Shown here: positions 5,694 to 7,556 of the stretch, in pieces
Numbering within the stretch: the stretch's first letter is position 1
How the letters are laid out: each line of letters starts with the position of its first letter
DNA from: Halobacteriales archaeon SW_9_67_25
GTDB lineage: Archaea > Halobacteriota > Halobacteria > Halobacteriales > Haloarculaceae
Assembly: GCA_003022745.1 (NCBI GenBank)
Contig: PXSU01000152.1
Span: 1-7,556 of the forward strand
Length of the DNA: 7,556 nt
Direction: 5' to 3'
Translations under genes and position numbers: made by a program
The notes under the pieces: model-generated
What the model was told of the DNA's origin: nothing
Database searches by the model: none
The model's input: the letters and a program-made list of their open reading frames with translations, nothing else

Positions 5694-5750
5694 CACGCGG
5701 GGACCCGCGCTCGCTGTCCATCCGACTCATACGTGGACGGTACCGGGCTA

Positions 5751-5760
5751 GTCAGAATAA
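5751..5760 (-). promoter_or_regulatory. TATA-like box of the HTH gene
   Basis: TTATTCTGAC on the minus strand is the only AT-rich stretch upstream of this gene. It would place transcription start near 5730 and give a leader of about 70 nt that contains the palindrome at 5678-5693. A weaker box, CCGTATCC (5673-5680), could instead give a leaderless transcript. Confidence 0.35.
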
Positions 5761-5768
5761 CCCTTCCG

Positions 5769-5781
5769 GCAGCAATCTGTA
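5769..5781 (-). repeat. Stop-proximal arm (C) of the repeat element
   Basis: On the minus strand the HAD gene's TGA stop is followed by TACAGATTGCTGC, one mismatch from the arm that follows the lipoprotein stop (TACGGATTGCTGC). I see no second arm and no GTCGAC hairpin in the 124-bp gap beyond it. Confidence 0.55.
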
Positions 5782-7050
5782 TCAGTCGAGGGCAGCGAGG
5801 CGGTTGAGTGCGTAGGTCACGTGCAACATCCCGGCGGCGTCGCCGCGGTCGAAGACGAGTTCGCTCGTGGACATGACGTGTTCGAGGACGTCCTCGGAGG
5901 CGTGGTCGGGGGCGGCGGCGACGCCGCTGTCGGTCCCCTCGAGCCACTCCATCACGCGGAGGTCGGTCTTCGAGTCGCCCATCATCAGCGCGAACGGGTT
6001 CTCGATCCCGAGGACGTCGAGGGCAGCCTCGACACCGGCCACCTTGTTGAGTTCCAGCGACCCGATTTCGGCGGCGTCGGCCTCGTAGTAGGCGACATCG
6101 ACTCGTTCGAACAACCCCGCCAGGGCCGCGGGCACCTCGGCGACGGGGACGTCGGGTACCTCGTCACGGCGTTCCAGGACACCACGTATCTCCGGGTCCT
6201 CGTTCGCGTAGTAGGCGCGGGCGTAGCCTGCGGGTCCGCCGGCCGCGCGGTCGCCAGCGCCAGCGTCCCCGGCGGTCACCTCGAGGACACTCTCTTCGAG
6301 GAGGTCCAGCAGATAGACGAGACCCTCGTCGATGACCGCCTCGGCGCGGTCGCTGCCGGTCTCGGAGTTGGGCTTGAGCGTGACGTTGAACTCGTTGCCC
6401 TGGAGATGACACCCCTCCCTGATCGACGCGGGAGCGTCGGGCAACACCCGCGAACGGATGTGCCCGAACACGTCCCGGATGTCGGCGTCGAGGTCCTCGT
6501 AGAGCAGGCACTTGGTGTCGGCACCGTGGCCGGGCGTGAACACACCGGTGCCCGTCTCGTAGACGACACTGACGGACCCGGAGTGGACGATGTCGTTCCC
6601 GAGCCCCTGGATGAGAAAGCCCTTGACGTTCTCCAGGGTCTGGCCGGTGCAGATGACGATGGGGACGCCGTCCTCGTGAAACCGCGTCAGGAGGTGCAGC
6701 GTCTCGCGGGGAATCTCGTTGTCGGTGTTGCCGGCGGACCTGAGCGTCTCGTCGACGTCCAGCACGAGGACGTTCACCCCGCGGCCGTGCTTGGCGAACA
6801 GGTCAAGCGCAGTAAACGCCTGGTCACGGGTGGCACGACTCGCCAGGTCGGCGAACGTCTCCCCCACTTGCGGCAACCCCGACCGGACCGTGTCCTTCCG
6901 CTCGTCCAGTTTCTCGCTGGCGTCCTGCCACCGTTCGAGCGCGACCCGGGAGTCGACCGCCGGGAACAGGTCGACGAACTCCTGGTAGGCCCGCAACGTC
7001 TCCGTGTCGAACTCCTCGTAGAGCCTGTAGAGCAGGTCGTAGGTCTCCAT
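5782..7050 (-). CDS. HAD-superfamily phosphatase, Cof/IIB-like
   Basis: Role: probably a Mg-dependent phosphatase on a small phosphorylated metabolite; the substrate cannot be read from the sequence. Seen: 422 residues from the ATG at 7050. The first 92 residues are a mostly helical lead (METYDLLYRLYEEFD, then FPAVDSRVALERWQDASEKL). HAD motif I is LDVDET (nucleophile Asp98, acid/base Asp100), motif II is ICTGQT (Thr135), motif III is the Lys in LELNKVAG (336) and motif IV is GDSKTD (358-363). The long segment between motifs II and III is a type II cap, which includes an Ala/Gly-rich loop at about 260-276. This order fits sugar-phosphate-type HADs. A GTG at 7074 would add eight residues and has a TATA-like box exactly 26 nt upstream, so the longer form is a real alternative. 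It is divergent from gdh over about 100 bp, so a sugar-related role is conceivable but unproven. Confidence 0.85.
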   Translation of the reverse strand: METYDLLYRLYEEFDTETLRAYQEFVDLFPAVDSRVALERWQDASEKLDERKDTVRSGLPQVGETFADLASRATRDQAFTALDLFAKHGRGVNVLVLDVDETLRSAGNTDNEIPRETLHLLTRFHEDGVPIVICTGQTLENVKGFLIQGLGNDIVHSGSVSVVYETGTGVFTPGHGADTKCLLYEDLDADIRDVFGHIRSRVLPDAPASIREGCHLQGNEFNVTLKPNSETGSDRAEAVIDEGLVYLLDLLEESVLEVTAGDAGAGDRAAGGPAGYARAYYANEDPEIRGVLERRDEVPDVPVAEVPAALAGLFERVDVAYYEADAAEIGSLELNKVAGVEAALDVLGIENPFALMMGDSKTDLRVMEWLEGTDSGVAAAPDHASEDVLEHVMSTSELVFDRGDAAGMLHVTYALNRLAALD

Positions 7051-7079
7051 GTCCGTCCCTACGGCCCCCGTCACTAAAG

Positions 7080-7104
7080 GGTGATAGTTCGGTCAGATAA
7101 TTTA
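7080..7104 (-). promoter_or_regulatory. Candidate TATA boxes of the HAD gene
   Basis: On the minus strand TAAATTATC (7096-7104) is centred 26 nt before the GTG at 7074, and AACTATCACC (7080-7089) about 35 nt before the ATG at 7050. Which one is used decides the start codon. Confidence 0.35.
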
Positions 7105-7114
7105 CTCATTAATC

Positions 7115-7126
7115 GATAAATATTTT
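7115..7126 (+). promoter_or_regulatory. TATA box of the glucose dehydrogenase gene
   Basis: GATAAATATTTT lies about 30 nt before the ATG at 7151, in the most AT-rich patch of the window (7093-7126). With no Shine-Dalgarno before the ATG, this suggests a leaderless or very short-leader transcript. Confidence 0.6.
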
Positions 7127-7150
7127 CTCGCGCGGCGCAAACGCGAATGT

Positions 7151-7556
7151 ATGAAAGCAATCGGTATCGAGCGGGGGGCAGAGCGGCCCGCGTTGCTCGA
7201 GGTTCCGCGACCCGACCCGGGACCGGCGGAGCCGCTGGTCCGGACAGTGCGGGTCGGCGTCGACGGGACCGACCACGAGGTCATCGCCGGCCACCACGGG
7301 GGTCCGCCCGCCGGCGAGGAGTTCCTCGTGCTCGGCCACGAGGCAGTCGGGGTCGTCGCGGAGGGTGCAGGGGGGTTCGAGCCCGGCGACGTCGTCGTGC
7401 CGACGGTCCGCCGGCCGCCCGACGGCGAGGGGAACCGCTACTTCGAGCGCGGCGAGGCCGACATGGCGCCCCCGGGGGCGGCCCTGGAACGGGGCATCGA
7501 CGGCGCCCACGGGTTCATGAGCGAGTACTTCACCAGCCCGGCCGAGTACCTGGTCG
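7151..7556 (+). CDS. gdh: Glucose 1-dehydrogenase, N-terminal part (runs off right edge)
   Basis: Reaction: NAD(P)-dependent oxidation of glucose to gluconolactone, the first step of the semi-phosphorylative Entner-Doudoroff route of haloarchaea. Seen: 135 codons with no stop before the edge. MKAIGIERG opens the protein, and VGVDGTDHEVIAGHHGG (35-51) and LVLGHEAVGVV (59-69) match the catalytic domain of zinc-dependent medium-chain dehydrogenases. Asp38, His63 and Glu64 fall at the positions known for the Haloferax mediterranei enzyme, where Asp replaces the usual zinc-ligand Cys. GDVVVPTVRRPP (79-90) and GIDGAHGFMSEYF (115-127) are further family blocks, and FERGEADMAPPG (98-109) is typical of this halophilic clade. 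The cofactor-binding domain lies beyond the window, so NAD versus NADP preference cannot be judged. Confidence 0.94.
   Translation, partial: MKAIGIERGAERPALLEVPRPDPGPAEPLVRTVRVGVDGTDHEVIAGHHGGPPAGEEFLVLGHEAVGVVAEGAGGFEPGDVVVPTVRRPPDGEGNRYFERGEADMAPPGAALERGIDGAHGFMSEYFTSPAEYLV

Noticed and set aside
5416..5730. Alternative minus-strand frame beginning MSRMDSERG, close to where transcription from the TATTC box would start
   Set aside because: The position is suggestive, but the protein turns into Arg-rich out-of-frame sequence over the HTH gene and resembles nothing. At most it is a short upstream frame.
7155..7168. AGCAATCGGTATCG at the start of gdh resembles the repeat arm CAGCAATCCGTATCAG
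   Set aside because: It encodes the conserved MKAIGI start of the enzyme, and there is no inverted partner or stop codon nearby. It is probably chance.
1..7556. tRNA, rRNA, CRISPR array, transposase or phage genes
   Set aside because: I found no cloverleaf-like segments in the gaps, no regularly spaced direct repeats, and no proteins of those classes.

Overview
The window is almost certainly from a halophilic archaeon (class Halobacteria). GC content is very high, the proteins are strongly acidic, and most genes have a TATA-like box 25-30 nt upstream of the start codon with no Shine-Dalgarno sequence, as expected for leaderless transcripts. Two gene families point the same way: a glucose dehydrogenase with the halophilic Asp38/His63/Glu64 metal site, and an archaeal E1-like/JAMM pair of the SAMP (ubiquitin-like) pathway.

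Layout from left to right. (1) The 5' part of a minus-strand HalX response regulator whose receiver domain is almost wholly missing. (2) A minus-strand Tat-exported lipoprotein with a long Gly/Asp linker. (3) Minus-strand glyA (serine hydroxymethyltransferase), divergent from (4) a plus-strand JAMM metalloprotease of the desampylase type. (5) Convergent with it, a minus-strand operon of an RNase R-like exonuclease (first gene) and an E1-like adenylyltransferase of the UbaA/MoeB/ThiF family (second gene). These two are one base apart, and the ubaA Shine-Dalgarno lies inside the end of the RNase gene. (6) A minus-strand small HTH regulator with an acidic linker and a palindrome just upstream of its start. 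(7) A minus-strand HAD (Cof/IIB-like) phosphatase, divergent from (8) the start of a plus-strand glucose 1-dehydrogenase gene that runs off the right edge.

Functionally, the E1-like enzyme would activate ubiquitin-like SAMPs for protein conjugation and for sulfur transfer (tRNA thiolation, molybdopterin). The JAMM protease would remove SAMPs from targets, so activation and removal sit side by side. The other genes are one-carbon metabolism, RNA decay, sugar oxidation and regulation, with no obvious shared pathway.

The most interesting non-coding signal is a repeat family. In three places the pattern TGA-NNN-RGATTGCTG starts exactly at a stop codon. One copy is a full nested palindrome with 13-bp terminal inverted repeats and a GTCGAC-type internal hairpin, one is a half copy between the convergent JAMM and ubaA genes, and one is only the stop-proximal arm. 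Two regulators also look as if they lost internal segments in frame (the receiver core in the HalX gene, and possibly one helix in the HTH gene). I saw no RNA genes, CRISPR arrays, transposase genes or phage genes.
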